Assembly: GCA_023426545.1 (NCBI GenBank)
Contig: JAFAAN010000028.1
Coordinates: 1 to 56,104, forward strand
DNA length: 56,104 nt
From: Pseudomonadota bacterium
GTDB taxonomy: Bacteria > Myxococcota > Myxococcia > Myxococcales > Myxococcaceae
Reading direction: 5' to 3'
The notes under the pieces were generated by a model. The model saw only the letters and a program-made list of their open reading frames with translations. It ran no database searches and was not told where the DNA came from. Position 1 is the stretch's first letter; every line of letters begins with the position of its first letter. Below, one piece after another: positions 30,348 to 40,986 of this stretch. Position numbers and translations under genes: made by a program.

Positions 30348-30670
30348 GCGACTTCGAGCGCGAGGCCACACCCCGTCCCGGTGCCGCGTACCCTGAAAGA
30401 ACGCCAGCCCCCTGTCTGCAATTCTTACACCCCCTCGGAGGAGCCACCCATCCTCGCGTCGACCGCCGACTGGCAATCCCGCACACGCGCAGGACCTCCG
30501 GACCAGCCTCCCGCCTTCGCCAGGACATTCCCAGACAACACCATTCGACGTCTGGGAGCCCTCGTGGGCACACGTCTCAGCCTTCAAGAATAACAATCCA
30601 TAAGAGAACAACTGGCACATCGACTGCAGCCCGGCCCGCGCCCCCAGCACTCACGGACGCGGAGACATCC
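30348..30670 (+). other. Intergenic region, 323 bp
   Basis: No convincing gene is seen; short frames have poor codon bias. The last 90 bp turn AT-rich (a run of AATAACAATCC and AAGAGAACAA) and hold the sigma-54-like promoter described separately. The AT-rich tract could help bending or activator binding. Confidence 0.5.
30613..30628 (+). promoter_or_regulatory. Candidate sigma-54 promoter
   Basis: TGGCAC (30613-30618), 5 bp, then CTGCA (30624-30628). The invariant GG (30614-30615) and GC (30626-30627) are 10 bp apart as required for -24/-12 elements. Only the first T of TTGCA differs. It lies 43 bp before the ATG at 30671, downstream of an A-rich tract. Sigma-54 with NtrC-type activators is widely used in myxobacteria. 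Confidence 0.45.
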
Positions 30671-32320
30671 ATGGTGGATAGGAAGTGGCTCGGGCTCCTG
30701 CTCGTCGGCGCCGCATGGGCCCCGAATGCCTGGGCCAACGACTTCCGAGCCGAGAAGCTCGTGAACGGAGTCAAGCGATACACGGTCGACACCTATCCGG
30801 CGACGCTGCGCTTCACCCTCACCGCCACCAACATCGACCCGGCACACCCCTCCGAGTTGCTCTCCGCGGACGCGCCCCTGATGAGCGCCTGCACGCTCTC
30901 GCCCACGCCCCCACTCGTCGTCCCGGAGGGGGAGCAGGTCTCTTATACGTGCGAAGTCCAGGTGGAGAGCTACGAGGACTGTCTCTCGCTGGGCGCGCGG
31001 GATGCGAATCCCTCGACCCCCAACAACGAGGTCACCTTCACCAGCACCTTCGGCATCACCTGGGAGGCGGGCGCCAGCCACGCGGGTGCCAACGTGCTCT
31101 GCCGCCCCAGGCCCGACCTGTTCTGCGACGACACCGTCTACCTGTCCACGGCCTCGTCCTCTCCAGAGGGGCGGCCCACGGCGCCCTCACGGCTCTACAT
31201 CTTCGACCCCGCCACCGGCACGCTGACGCTTCAAGGTGAATCCGCGCTTCCGTACAACGCGCTGGCGTTCAACCACTTCGACCACACCCTCTACGCCATC
31301 GCCTCGGACGGCGTCAGCGCCCCCCGCTTCATCCGCGTCGACGCCCTGGGCGCATCGAGCGTCATCGCTCCGCTGGACACCGCGGCGCCTCGCTCGGCCA
31401 TCTGGACCGCGGGAGCCGTCCTCAAGGACGGCACCTACGCTGCTTTCGAGCCCGACACCCAGCGCCTCATCCGCGTCGACCCCAGCACCGGAGAGACCCT
31501 CTCCGAGCAGGTGGTGTCCGCGCCGTTCCCGTTCCAGGCGGCGGACTTCGCGGCGCATCCCCGGGACGGCCAGCTCTACGCCTTCAACAACGCCACACAC
31601 CGGCTGACCACCATCGACCCGCTCACGGGTGTGGCGACAGACCACCCCACGCCCGCGCTCATTGACGGTGTACCCGCGGTGAACCCTGTCATGAGCGCCG
31701 CCGTCTTCACGCGTGACGGCGAGCTCTACCTCTATGGAACGAGCGGCCCCGACGGCGGCAGGGTCACCGGCTTCCACGCCGTGGACGTGACGACGGACGC
31801 GCTGACCCTGCTCATCAACAGGCCGATCCCCCACCTCGCGAACGGCGCGATGTGTTCCTACTATCTCTGGGGCACGCCTCCCCCGCAGCCGACGACCCGG
31901 GACCGCGGGTTCTTCGGCGCCAGTGAGAGCGCCCTCCTGGAGTGCCTGGCATACGGCCCCATCTCCCTCGGCGCCCTCGGCGAGGTCTCCAGCTTCCCAG
32001 GGGCCCTGGGCATCCTCTGGGCCAACCCCGCCATCGCCTCGAACAACGAGCCCCGCACCCTCATGGAGTCCGTGAAGGTCCGGACGGCGCGCGAGGCACT
32101 GACCGCAGTGTGCAACGAGCGCTTCTTCGGCACGCCCGCGCCCGAGCTGTCCGCGCTGGAGAATCCGGCGGCGCTCGCCCCCGAGCGGCTGGAGGAGCTG
32201 CGCCAGCGGCTGGAGCGGCACAACCACTCCGGCAAGAGGACGGCGATTCCCCTGCGAAAGCGAATCTTCGCGGTGGACCCGCTGCGGGCGATGGAGCGCG
32301 CCGTGGAACCCCGGTTCTGA
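30671..32320 (+). CDS. Secreted protein with N-terminal beta domain and beta-propeller-like repeats
   Basis: The 549-residue protein has a signal peptide (MVDRKWLGLLLVGAAWAPNA, cleavage near AWA). The N-terminal 120 residues resemble a DUF11/Ig-like domain with paired cysteines. A Cys pair (LCRPRPDLFC) and then about six repeats follow, with patterns such as LYIFDPATGTLTL, LIRVDPSTGETL and LTTIDPLTGVATDH; these repeats suggest a beta-propeller of the DUF6923 kind. The C-terminal 110 residues are helical and charged and are not recognised. The function is unknown. A sigma-54-like promoter lies upstream, so expression may be induced. A 178-aa lipoprotein gene begins 14 bp downstream. Confidence 0.72.
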   Translation: MVDRKWLGLLLVGAAWAPNAWANDFRAEKLVNGVKRYTVDTYPATLRFTLTATNIDPAHPSELLSADAPLMSACTLSPTPPLVVPEGEQVSYTCEVQVESYEDCLSLGARDANPSTPNNEVTFTSTFGITWEAGASHAGANVLCRPRPDLFCDDTVYLSTASSSPEGRPTAPSRLYIFDPATGTLTLQGESALPYNALAFNHFDHTLYAIASDGVSAPRFIRVDALGASSVIAPLDTAAPRSAIWTAGAVLKDGTYAAFEPDTQRLIRVDPSTGETLSEQVVSAPFPFQAADFAAHPRDGQLYAFNNATHRLTTIDPLTGVATDHPTPALIDGVPAVNPVMSAAVFTRDGELYLYGTSGPDGGRVTGFHAVDVTTDALTLLINRPIPHLANGAMCSYYLWGTPPPQPTTRDRGFFGASESALLECLAYGPISLGALGEVSSFPGALGILWANPAIASNNEPRTLMESVKVRTAREALTAVCNERFFGTPAPELSALENPAALAPERLEELRQRLERHNHSGKRTAIPLRKRIFAVDPLRAMERAVEPRF

Positions 32321-32334
32321 GAGGGACAGCCTGC

Positions 32335-32871
32335 ATGAAGATTCCATCCCAATCCCGGTGGAGGTGGGTTCCGGGCCTGCTCGTCGCGCTGGCGACAAGC
32401 GCCTGCGATAGCAGCGAAGACGACTTGAGGCGGGCGCTGGGCGACCCCGTGCTGGACGCCTTCGAGCTCCGCATCCGGGGACAGGACGCGGCACGGTACG
32501 AGAGGCTCCTGCTGGGCATGGGGCAGGTCGAGGTCACCTCCTTCGGCGAGCCCCTCCGCTTCGACCCCTCGCCGAACGCGCGCACCATGGACCTGGCAGC
32601 CACGGAACACGCCCATCTGCTGGGGCGCTTCTTCCTGCCCCGGCACGTGAAGCAGGTGGACATCACCGTGCGCCTCGACGACGTGGGGGCGTTCCAGGAA
32701 GCCGGGGCGGCGGGGCTCATCAACGCCCAGGCGGGAACCATCCAGTTCACGACCACGCGCGCCGCCCTGGAGCAACGCTCGCGCGTCGTCATCCACCTGC
32801 ACCTGAAAGACAGCCTCTTCGAGGGAATGGGCGGCAAGACGCTCCTCCCTGCGACCTACATCGCCCACTGA
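32335..32871 (+). CDS. Small lipoprotein of unknown function
   Basis: The 178-residue protein has a lipoprotein signal with lipobox TSAC (Cys about 24) followed by DSSEDD, an Asp-rich start. The mature part is probably beta-rich (VDITVRLDDVGAF, RVVIHLHLKDSLF). No family is recognised. It starts 14 bp after the propeller-like gene and is likely co-transcribed with it, so the two products may form an envelope pair. The ATG follows GAGGGACAG. Confidence 0.68.
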   Translation: MKIPSQSRWRWVPGLLVALATSACDSSEDDLRRALGDPVLDAFELRIRGQDAARYERLLLGMGQVEVTSFGEPLRFDPSPNARTMDLAATEHAHLLGRFFLPRHVKQVDITVRLDDVGAFQEAGAAGLINAQAGTIQFTTTRAALEQRSRVVIHLHLKDSLFEGMGGKTLLPATYIAH

Positions 32872-32915
32872 GAAGCCCCCGCGCCCACCTGCGCGCGAGC
32901 CATGGCCCTGCCAGA

Positions 32916-33521
32916 ATGAGCGTCATGAAGATTCGCGGGAAGCAGGTGGTGCTCGTCCGGCATGGGGAGACGGAGTGGAGCCGCAGCGGCCGGCACACGG
33001 GCCGCACGGACATCCCCCTCCTGGACTCCGGACGGGAGATGGGCCGCCTTCTCGGCGCCCCGCTCAAGGCCTGGCGCTTCGACACCGTCTACACCAGCCC
33101 CCTGAGCCGCGCGGCGGAGACGTGCGCCCTGGCCGGGTATGGAGACCTCGCCCAGACGCGCGAGGACCTCATGGAGTGGGACTACGGCGACTACGAGGGC
33201 CGCACGGGCGCCGAGATTCGTCAGGAGCGGCCCGACTGGACCCTCTGGAAGAACGGCGTCCCCAACGGTGAAACCGCGGCGCAAGTGGCCACGCGGGTGG
33301 ATGGCGTCATCGCCGACGTCCTCCGGACGGACGGAGACGTGCTCATCTTCTCCCACGGGCACCTGCTCCGCGTGTTCGCGGCGCGGTGGCTGGGGCTGCC
33401 CCCGTGGGAGGGCCGCCTCTTCCTGCTGAGCACCGCGTCCATCAGCGTGCTCGGCGATGACGGTGACCCGCGCCGCCCCGCCATCGTCTCGTGGAACGAC
33501 ACCACGCACCTTCGCGAATGA
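32916..33521 (+). CDS. Histidine phosphatase superfamily protein (phosphoglycerate-mutase-like)
   Basis: The 201-residue protein has the catalytic motif VVLVRHGETEWSRSGRHTGRTD with the phospho-His in RHG. The second Arg is in TSPLSRAAETC, E in EWDYGDYEG is the proton donor region, and the second His is in FSHGHLLRV. The fold hydrolyses phosphomonoesters; substrates range from 3-phosphoglycerate to nucleoside and cobalamin precursors, and cannot be fixed here. The ATG at 32916 or 32925 could start it. Its stop abuts the trpG stop on the other strand with no spacer. Confidence 0.9.
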   Translation: MSVMKIRGKQVVLVRHGETEWSRSGRHTGRTDIPLLDSGREMGRLLGAPLKAWRFDTVYTSPLSRAAETCALAGYGDLAQTREDLMEWDYGDYEGRTGAEIRQERPDWTLWKNGVPNGETAAQVATRVDGVIADVLRTDGDVLIFSHGHLLRVFAARWLGLPPWEGRLFLLSTASISVLGDDGDPRRPAIVSWNDTTHLRE

Positions 33522-34081
33522 CTACAACCGCCCCTCCAGGAAGTTGCGCACCAGCGAAGGGCCCTCGGGCGTGAGCACGCTCTCTGGATGGAACTGCACC
33601 CCCACCACGGGCCGCTCGCGGTGGCGCAGCGCCATGATGAGGCCGTCCTGGCTCCACGCGGTGGCCTCCAGCTCGGAGGGCAGCGACCGCGCCTCCACGA
33701 TGAGGGAGTGGTAACGCGCCGCCTCGAAGCCCGCACTCAGCCCGGTGAAGAGGCCGGTGCCACCATGCTGGATGCGCGCCGCCTTGCCATGCACGGGCTC
33801 GGGCGCGCGCACCACCTTCCCGCCGAAGGCCGCGCCAATGGACTGGTGCCCCAGGCACACGCCCAGCACCGGCACGCGAGACTGGGTGATGGCCGCCACG
33901 CTGACGCCCGCCTCGTGCGGCGTGCAGGGCCCGGGCGAAATCACCAGGTGGGACGCCCCCGAGGCCGCCACGCCCTCGGCGTCCAGCGCGTCGTTGCGCA
34001 CCACCTTCACCTCTGCGCCCAGCGAGTACAGGAGCTGCACGAGGTTGAAGGTGAAGGAGTCGTAGTTGTCGATGACGAGAA

Positions 34082-34085
<4 letters not shown>
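33522..34085 (-). CDS. trpG: Anthranilate synthase glutamine amidotransferase subunit TrpG
   Basis: The 187-residue class I amidotransferase has the nucleophile Cys in VLGVCLGHQSIG and the His/Glu in VVGVQFHPES. It begins with the usual ILVIDNYDSFTFNL. It supplies ammonia from glutamine to TrpE. It could also serve PabB in folate synthesis, as in some bacteria, but it is coupled to trpE by a GTGA overlap (34082-34085). Its GTG start overlaps the trpE stop, so the expression order is trpE then trpG. Confidence 0.95.
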
Positions 34086-35575
<1,490 letters not shown>

Positions 35576-35778
35576 GGTCTCTGACTCGCTTCCCACCGCG
35601 CGTCACGGCAGGAGGAATGGGGTGACCCGTCTCCCGGCAAGGGGCTTCGCTGGCGGCGCCATGGGTTCACGAGCGCGGCAGGACGGGCGCCATCGGAGAG
35701 GGTTATCCCCCGTCCGGGGGAGTCCTCCAAGCGGTCCGGTATTCCTCCCCTTGCGAGCCGCAAGCCGCCGGGCCCGCG

Positions 35779-35855
35779 GGTGCCCGGGAAGCAGCCCGGA
35801 GGGCACCAGCCGGTGAGGTGGCAGCGCCCCCCGGGTGGTCCGACTCCGGGCTGCT
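35779..35855 (-). promoter_or_regulatory. trpE leader with mutually exclusive hairpins
   Basis: Local hairpin: GGTGCCC (35779-35785) and GGG (35786-35788) pair with CCC (35795-35797) and GGGCACC (35801-35807) around AAGCAG. Alternative: AGCAGCCCGGA (35790-35800) is perfectly complementary over 11 bp to TCCGGGCTGCT (35845-35855). The two overlap. The layout recalls an attenuator, but no Trp-rich leader peptide or T-tract was found. The rest of the gap (35576-35864) also holds CCCCC-GTCC-GGGGG (35707-35720). Confidence 0.35.
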
Positions 35856-35864
35856 CGCTATCTG

Positions 35865-36887
35865 ATGGAGGTCTTGCGCCTCTCTCCTTCCGCACCACTG
35901 CTGACGGTGACGCCTCAGGGGCTCTACTGCGCGCCGGGCGGCTTCCACGTCGACCCGTGGCGCCCGGTGGACCGGGCGCTCATCACCCACGCGCACGGAG
36001 ACCACGCCCGGAGCGGCAGCCGCCGCTACCTGGGCACGCGGGCAGGCCTGGGGTTGCTGCGCCGGCGGCTGGGCGAGGAGGCCACCATCGACGCGCTCGA
36101 CTACGGCGAGCGGCTGGACATCAACGGCGCCACCGTCAGCTTCCATCCCGCGGGCCACGTGCTGGGCAGCGCGCAGCTCCGCGTCGAGCATCGCGGTGAG
36201 ACCTGGGTCGTCTCCGGTGATTACAAGCGTGCGCCGGACCCGACCTGCGCGCCCTTCGAGCCCGTCCGCTGTGACACCTTCATCACCGAGGCCACCTTCG
36301 GCCTGCCCATCTTCCGCTGGGATGCGCCAGAGCAGGTGGCCGAGGACATCCTTCGCTGGTGGGACGCCAACCGCGCGCAAGGGCGCGCGTCGGTGCTGTT
36401 CTGCTACGCGCTGGGCAAGGCGCAGCGGCTGCTCGCGGAGCTGGCGCGGCTGACGGACCGCACCGTGTTCGTCCATGGCGCCCTCCACGCCCTGGTGGAG
36501 GTGTACCGCGGCGCCGGCATCCACATGCTGCCCACGCGGCCCGTGTCCGAGCTGGAGAAGGGCACACCCTTCGCGGGCACGCTGACGCTGGCCCCGCCGA
36601 GCGCCAGTGGCTCCACGTGGATGCGCCGCTTCGGCGAGCACGAGACGGGCTTCGCCTCCGGCTGGATGCGGGTGCGAGGCAACCGGCGCCGCCGGGGCTT
36701 CGACCGCGGCTTCGCGCTGTCGGACCACGCGGACTGGCCGGGCCTGCTGCGCACGGTGGCGGAGACGCGCGCCGAGCGCGTGCTGGTGACCCACGGCTAT
36801 GCGGAGCCCCTGGCGCGTTACCTGCGCGAGCAGGGCCTCGACGCCTCCCCCCTGGCGACGCCCTTCGAGGGCGAGGCGGAGGACTGA
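35865..36887 (+). CDS. Ligase-associated DNA exonuclease (metallo-beta-lactamase fold)
   Basis: The 340-residue protein has an MBL fold with metal-binding THAHGDHARSGS (H42, H44, D46, H47), then HPAGHVLGSAQ, VVSGDYK, and SDHADW near the C-terminus. These are features of the SNM1/beta-CASP-like family named ligase-associated exonuclease (TIGR04122 type). It likely degrades single-stranded or 3' DNA ends before ligation. It opens a gene cassette: the ligase GTG follows 3 bp after its stop, then the helicase, PdeM and the HNH gene. The ATG at 35865 is the usual family start (MEVLRLSPSAPLLTVTPQGLY-like). Confidence 0.93.
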   Translation: MEVLRLSPSAPLLTVTPQGLYCAPGGFHVDPWRPVDRALITHAHGDHARSGSRRYLGTRAGLGLLRRRLGEEATIDALDYGERLDINGATVSFHPAGHVLGSAQLRVEHRGETWVVSGDYKRAPDPTCAPFEPVRCDTFITEATFGLPIFRWDAPEQVAEDILRWWDANRAQGRASVLFCYALGKAQRLLAELARLTDRTVFVHGALHALVEVYRGAGIHMLPTRPVSELEKGTPFAGTLTLAPPSASGSTWMRRFGEHETGFASGWMRVRGNRRRRGFDRGFALSDHADWPGLLRTVAETRAERVLVTHGYAEPLARYLREQGLDASPLATPFEGEAED

Positions 36888-36890
36888 CGC

Positions 36891-38486
36891 GTGCGGCGCC
36901 TGGCCGACCTCTATGAAGCGCTGGACCAGACCACGTCCACCAACGCCAAGGTGGAAGCGCTCGCGCGCTACTTCCACGAGGCGCCACCGGAAGACGCGGC
37001 CTGGGCGCTGTACTTCCTCATGGGCCAGAAGCTGAAGCGGCTGATTCCCACGAAGCTGCTGGTGGGCTGGACGCAGGAGCTGACGGGCATCCCCGGCTGG
37101 CTCTTCGAGGAGGTCTACGCCTCCGTGGGCGACCTCGCGGAGGTGATTGCCCTGCTGCTGGACGCACGGGAGCAGCCAGCCCGGCCTGAGGAGCTGCCCC
37201 TCTCCGTCTGGCTGGAGCAACGCCTGCTGCCGCTGCGGCGGCTGGATGCCGCCGGCCAGCGCGAGCAGGTGGTGTCCTGGTGGCACACCCTGCCGCGGCG
37301 CGAGCTGTTCCTGTTCAACAAGATGCTCACGGGCGAGCTGCGCGTGGGCGTGTCCTCCACGCTGGTGGCGCGCGCGGTGGCGCGGGTGGCGGGGCTGCCA
37401 GCGCCCAGCGTGGCGCACCGGCTGATGGGGACGTGGACGCCCTCCTCCGCCTTCTTCCGGCAGCTCGTGTCGCCAGACGTGTCGGACGGGGACAGCTCGC
37501 GGCCCTACCCCTTCTATCTGGCCTCCCCCCTGGAGCAACCGCCGGAGTCCCTGGGCGACCGGGCGGCGTGGCAGGTGGAGTGGAAGTGGGACGGCATCCG
37601 GGGCCAGCTCATCCGCCGGAAGGGCAGCGTGCACCTCTGGAGCCGGGGCGAGGAGCTCATCACCGGGCGCTTCCCTGAAATCGTGGAGGCGGCCTCCGCC
37701 CTGCCCGACGGCACGGTGCTCGACGGCGAGGTGCTGGCCTACCAGGACGGAAGGCCGCTGCCCTTCGCCCAGCTCCAGCGCCGCATCGGCCGGCAGAAGC
37801 TGACCCCCAAGGTGCTGACGGAGGCCCCCGCGGCCTTCATCGCCTACGACGTGCTGGAGCTGGGCGGCGAAGACGTGCGCGGCCTGCCGTTGCGCGAGCG
37901 ACGCGCGAGGCTGGAGGGCCTGTTGAAGGCCGCGCCGCGGCTGCCCCTCTCCCCCATCGTGGGCGCGGCGACGTGGGAGGCGCTGGCCACGGCGCGCGGC
38001 GAGGCCCGCGCGCGCAACGTCGAGGGCTTCATGCTCAAGCGGCTCGACTCGGCGTACCTCACCGGCCGCAAGCGCGGCGACTGGTGGAAGTGGAAGATCG
38101 ACCCATTCACCGTGGACGCCGTGCTGCTGTACGCGCACCCGGGCCACGGCCGCCGCTCGTCGCTCTACACCGACTACACCTTCGCCGTGTGGAACGGGGT
38201 GGAGCTTCAACCGGTGACGAAGGCGTACTCCGGCCTGACGGACGCGGAGCTGGGCCGGCTGGACCGCTGGATTCGCACGCACACGCGCGAGAAGTACGGG
38301 CCGGTGCGCGCGGTGGAGCCCGAGCAGGTCTTCGAGCTGCACTTCGAGGGCATCCAGACCTCGCCGCGTCACAAGTCCGGCGTCGCGCTGCGCTTCCCCC
38401 GCATCGCCCGTTGGCGCACCGACAAGAAGCCCCAGGACGCGGACACGCTCGACTCGCTGAAGGAGCTGCTCCATGTCAGCGGGTAG
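36891..38486 (+). CDS. ATP-dependent DNA ligase (ligase-associated cluster type)
   Basis: The 531-residue enzyme has an N-terminal helical DNA-binding domain (about 1-210). The nucleotidyltransferase domain has the adenylated Lys K232 in VEWKWDGIRGQL. DGEVLAYQDG, FIAYDVLE, EGFMLKRLDS and the motif V segment WWKWKIDPFTVD follow, then an OB domain. It seals DNA nicks using ATP and belongs to the group found in bacterial Lhr-associated repair clusters (LigC2-like). The start is GTG at 36891. The helicase ATG (38473) overlaps its last 14 bases, which indicates tight coupling. Confidence 0.95.
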   Translation: MRRLADLYEALDQTTSTNAKVEALARYFHEAPPEDAAWALYFLMGQKLKRLIPTKLLVGWTQELTGIPGWLFEEVYASVGDLAEVIALLLDAREQPARPEELPLSVWLEQRLLPLRRLDAAGQREQVVSWWHTLPRRELFLFNKMLTGELRVGVSSTLVARAVARVAGLPAPSVAHRLMGTWTPSSAFFRQLVSPDVSDGDSSRPYPFYLASPLEQPPESLGDRAAWQVEWKWDGIRGQLIRRKGSVHLWSRGEELITGRFPEIVEAASALPDGTVLDGEVLAYQDGRPLPFAQLQRRIGRQKLTPKVLTEAPAAFIAYDVLELGGEDVRGLPLRERRARLEGLLKAAPRLPLSPIVGAATWEALATARGEARARNVEGFMLKRLDSAYLTGRKRGDWWKWKIDPFTVDAVLLYAHPGHGRRSSLYTDYTFAVWNGVELQPVTKAYSGLTDAELGRLDRWIRTHTREKYGPVRAVEPEQVFELHFEGIQTSPRHKSGVALRFPRIARWRTDKKPQDADTLDSLKELLHVSG

Positions 38487-40986
38487 GCCCCCCTCGCCTC
38501 GGGCGCCACGCCGCTCCAGGAGCCCCGCCTCCAGGGCAGCAGCCAGCGCGGGAGCGCCTCCCCTGGAGCGGCTGCGAGGCTGGTTCCGCGACAAGGGGTG
38601 GACGCCCACCCCCTTCCAGGAGGAGGCCTGGGCCGCCTATGCCCGGGGTGAGAGCGGCCTCATCCACGTCCCCACGGGCGCGGGGAAGACCTATGCGGCG
38701 TACCTGGGCCCGCTCGCGGATGTGGCGGCGCACGGACAGCGCGGCCTCCAGGTGCTCTACGTCACGCCCCTGCGCGCGGTGTCTCGCGACGTGGAGCAGG
38801 CCCTTCGCGAGCCGCTGCGCGTGCTGGACGCGGACATCTCCGTGGAGAGCCGCACCGGGGACACCTCGTCATCGGTGCGCCAGCGCCAGCGGGAGCGGCT
38901 GCCCGAGGTGCTCATCACCACGCCGGAGTCGCTCTGCGTCCTGCTCACGAACGAACAGGCCCCGGCGATGTTCGCGTCGCTGCGCGCCATCATCGTGGAT
39001 GAGTGGCATGAGCTGCTCGGCACCAAGCGGGGCTCGCAGCTCGAGCTGGCCCTGGCCCGCCTGCGCCACTTCGCGCCGGGCGTGCGCACCTGGGCGCTGT
39101 CCGCCACGCTGGCCAACCTGGACGAGGCCGCCCGCCACGCCGTGGGCACCCGGCACACGCCCACGCGGGTGAGCGCGGCGGTGGAGCGCCCCGTGGCCGT
39201 GGAGACACTGCTGCCCGAGTCCGTGGACGGCTTCCCCTGGGCGGGCCACCTGGGCTTCTCCATGGTGGCCCGCGTGGCCGCGTGGCTGGACGTGGAGCGC
39301 TCCACGCTCCTCTTCACCAACACGCGCGCCCAGGCGGAGCGCTGGTTCGAGGGCCTGCGCTTCGCCCGCCCGGAGTGGGAGCACCTCATCGCGCTTCACC
39401 ATGGCTCCCTCGACCGCGCGGAGCGCGAGCGCGTGGAGGGCGGCCTCAAGGAAGGCTCGCTGCGCATCGTGGTGTGCACCTCGTCGTTGGACCTGGGCGT
39501 GGACTTCGGCCCGGTGGAGCGCGTGGTGCAGGTGGGCAGCCCCAAGGGCATTGGCCGGACGATGCAGCGAGCGGGCCGCGGCGCCCACCGCCCGGGCGCC
39601 ACCTGTCACATCCTCTTCGTCCCCACGCACGCGCTGGAGCTGGTGGAGATGGCCGCCGCCAGGGACGCCCTCCTCCGCCAGGAGGTAGAACCGCGCACGC
39701 CTCCGCGCAAGCCGCTGGACGTGCTGGCCCAGCACCTGGTGACGTGCGCGCTGGGCGGCGGCTTCACCCCGGAAGCGCTGCGCGACGAGGTCCGCACGGC
39801 GGCGGCCTATGCCGGCCTCACCGACGAGGAGTTCGCCGGGACGCTGTCCCTGGTCCGCGAGGGCAGCCCATCGCTGCGCGCCTACCCGGAGTTCCGCCGC
39901 GTGGTGGAGCATGACGGCCGCTGTGTCGCCGCGGACGCGCGCGTCGCCCGGCTGCACCGCCTCAACATCGGCACCATCACCTCCGACGCCGTGGTGCAGC
40001 TCCGCTACTGGAACGGGGCCCGGCTGGGCAGCGTGGAGGAGTCCTACGTCAGCCGGCTCAAGCCGGGGGACACCTTCCTCTTCGCGGGCAAGGGGCTGGA
40101 GTTCCGCCGCCTCCAGGACATGACGGCCTACGTGCGCCCGGCGAAGGCGAAGGCCACCCAGACGCCGCGCTGGGGTGGCAGCCGCCTGCCCCTGTCCACC
40201 TCCCTGGCCGCCGCCGTGCGCCGCACGCTGGACGCCGCGCGCCACGGCGACGTCACCTCCGAAGAGCTGGCCGCGGCCTGGCCGGTGCTGGACGCGCAGT
40301 CCCGCCTGTCCCGCATTCCCTCCGCCGGGAGCCTGCTGGCGGAGACGTGCCAGACGCGCGACGGGCACCACCTCTTCCTCTATCCCTTCGAGGGGAGGCT
40401 CGTGCACGAGGGCCTCGCCGCGCTGCTGGCGCTGCGGCTCACGCGCCTGCGCAAGGCCACCTTCGCCCTGTCGGTGAACGACTACGGCCTGGAGCTGCTC
40501 ACGCCCACGCCCTTCCCCTTCGACGAGGCGCTCCACCCCGCCCTCTTCACGCGGGAGCGGCTGGAGGCGGACATCCTGGAGAGCGTCAACGTCGGCGAGC
40601 TGTCCAAGCGCCAGTTCCGCGACATCGCCCGCGTGGCGGGGCTGGTGCTGCCGGGGCTCCCGGGAGCGCGCAAGTCCGCGCGGCAGGTCCAGGCCAGCGC
40701 CTCGCTGCTCCATGACGTCTTCGCCCGGTATGACCCGGACCACCTGCTGCTCGCCCAGGCCCGCCGGGAGGTGCTGGAGCAGCAATTCGAGGAAGGGCGC
40801 CTGGCGCGGACCCTGGAGCGGCTGGCGGCCTCCCCCCTCGAGCTCGTCCACGTCCGGAGGCCCACGCCCCTGGGCTTCCCGCTCGTCGTCGAGCGCATCA
40901 GCGCGAGCCTGTCCAGCGAGTCCCTGCTGGAGCGGGTGGAGCGCCTGAAGGAGCGATGGACTCGCGAAGATGCCAGGTCCGCGTAG
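38473..40986 (+). CDS. Ligase-associated Lhr-like DNA helicase (Lhr-Core)
   Basis: The 837-residue SF2 helicase has a basic Ala/Pro-rich N-terminus. Walker A is HVPTGAGKTYAAY (K72), followed by YVTPLRAVSRD and the DEWH box (176-179, in DEWHELLGTKRG). Motif III is LSATLANLDEAARH, then TSSLDLGVDFGPV and the motif VI IGRTMQRAGRGAHRPG. A winged-helix and a Lhr-type beta-barrel domain fill the C-terminal half. Its homologues unwind DNA or RNA:DNA 3'-5'. The length matches the Lhr-Core type rather than the ~1500-residue mycobacterial Lhr. The PdeM ATG overlaps its end by 31 bp. Confidence 0.95.
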   Translation: MSAGRPPSPRAPRRSRSPASRAAASAGAPPLERLRGWFRDKGWTPTPFQEEAWAAYARGESGLIHVPTGAGKTYAAYLGPLADVAAHGQRGLQVLYVTPLRAVSRDVEQALREPLRVLDADISVESRTGDTSSSVRQRQRERLPEVLITTPESLCVLLTNEQAPAMFASLRAIIVDEWHELLGTKRGSQLELALARLRHFAPGVRTWALSATLANLDEAARHAVGTRHTPTRVSAAVERPVAVETLLPESVDGFPWAGHLGFSMVARVAAWLDVERSTLLFTNTRAQAERWFEGLRFARPEWEHLIALHHGSLDRAERERVEGGLKEGSLRIVVCTSSLDLGVDFGPVERVVQVGSPKGIGRTMQRAGRGAHRPGATCHILFVPTHALELVEMAAARDALLRQEVEPRTPPRKPLDVLAQHLVTCALGGGFTPEALRDEVRTAAAYAGLTDEEFAGTLSLVREGSPSLRAYPEFRRVVEHDGRCVAADARVARLHRLNIGTITSDAVVQLRYWNGARLGSVEESYVSRLKPGDTFLFAGKGLEFRRLQDMTAYVRPAKAKATQTPRWGGSRLPLSTSLAAAVRRTLDAARHGDVTSEELAAAWPVLDAQSRLSRIPSAGSLLAETCQTRDGHHLFLYPFEGRLVHEGLAALLALRLTRLRKATFALSVNDYGLELLTPTPFPFDEALHPALFTRERLEADILESVNVGELSKRQFRDIARVAGLVLPGLPGARKSARQVQASASLLHDVFARYDPDHLLLAQARREVLEQQFEEGRLARTLERLAASPLELVHVRRPTPLGFPLVVERISASLSSESLLERVERLKERWTREDARSA

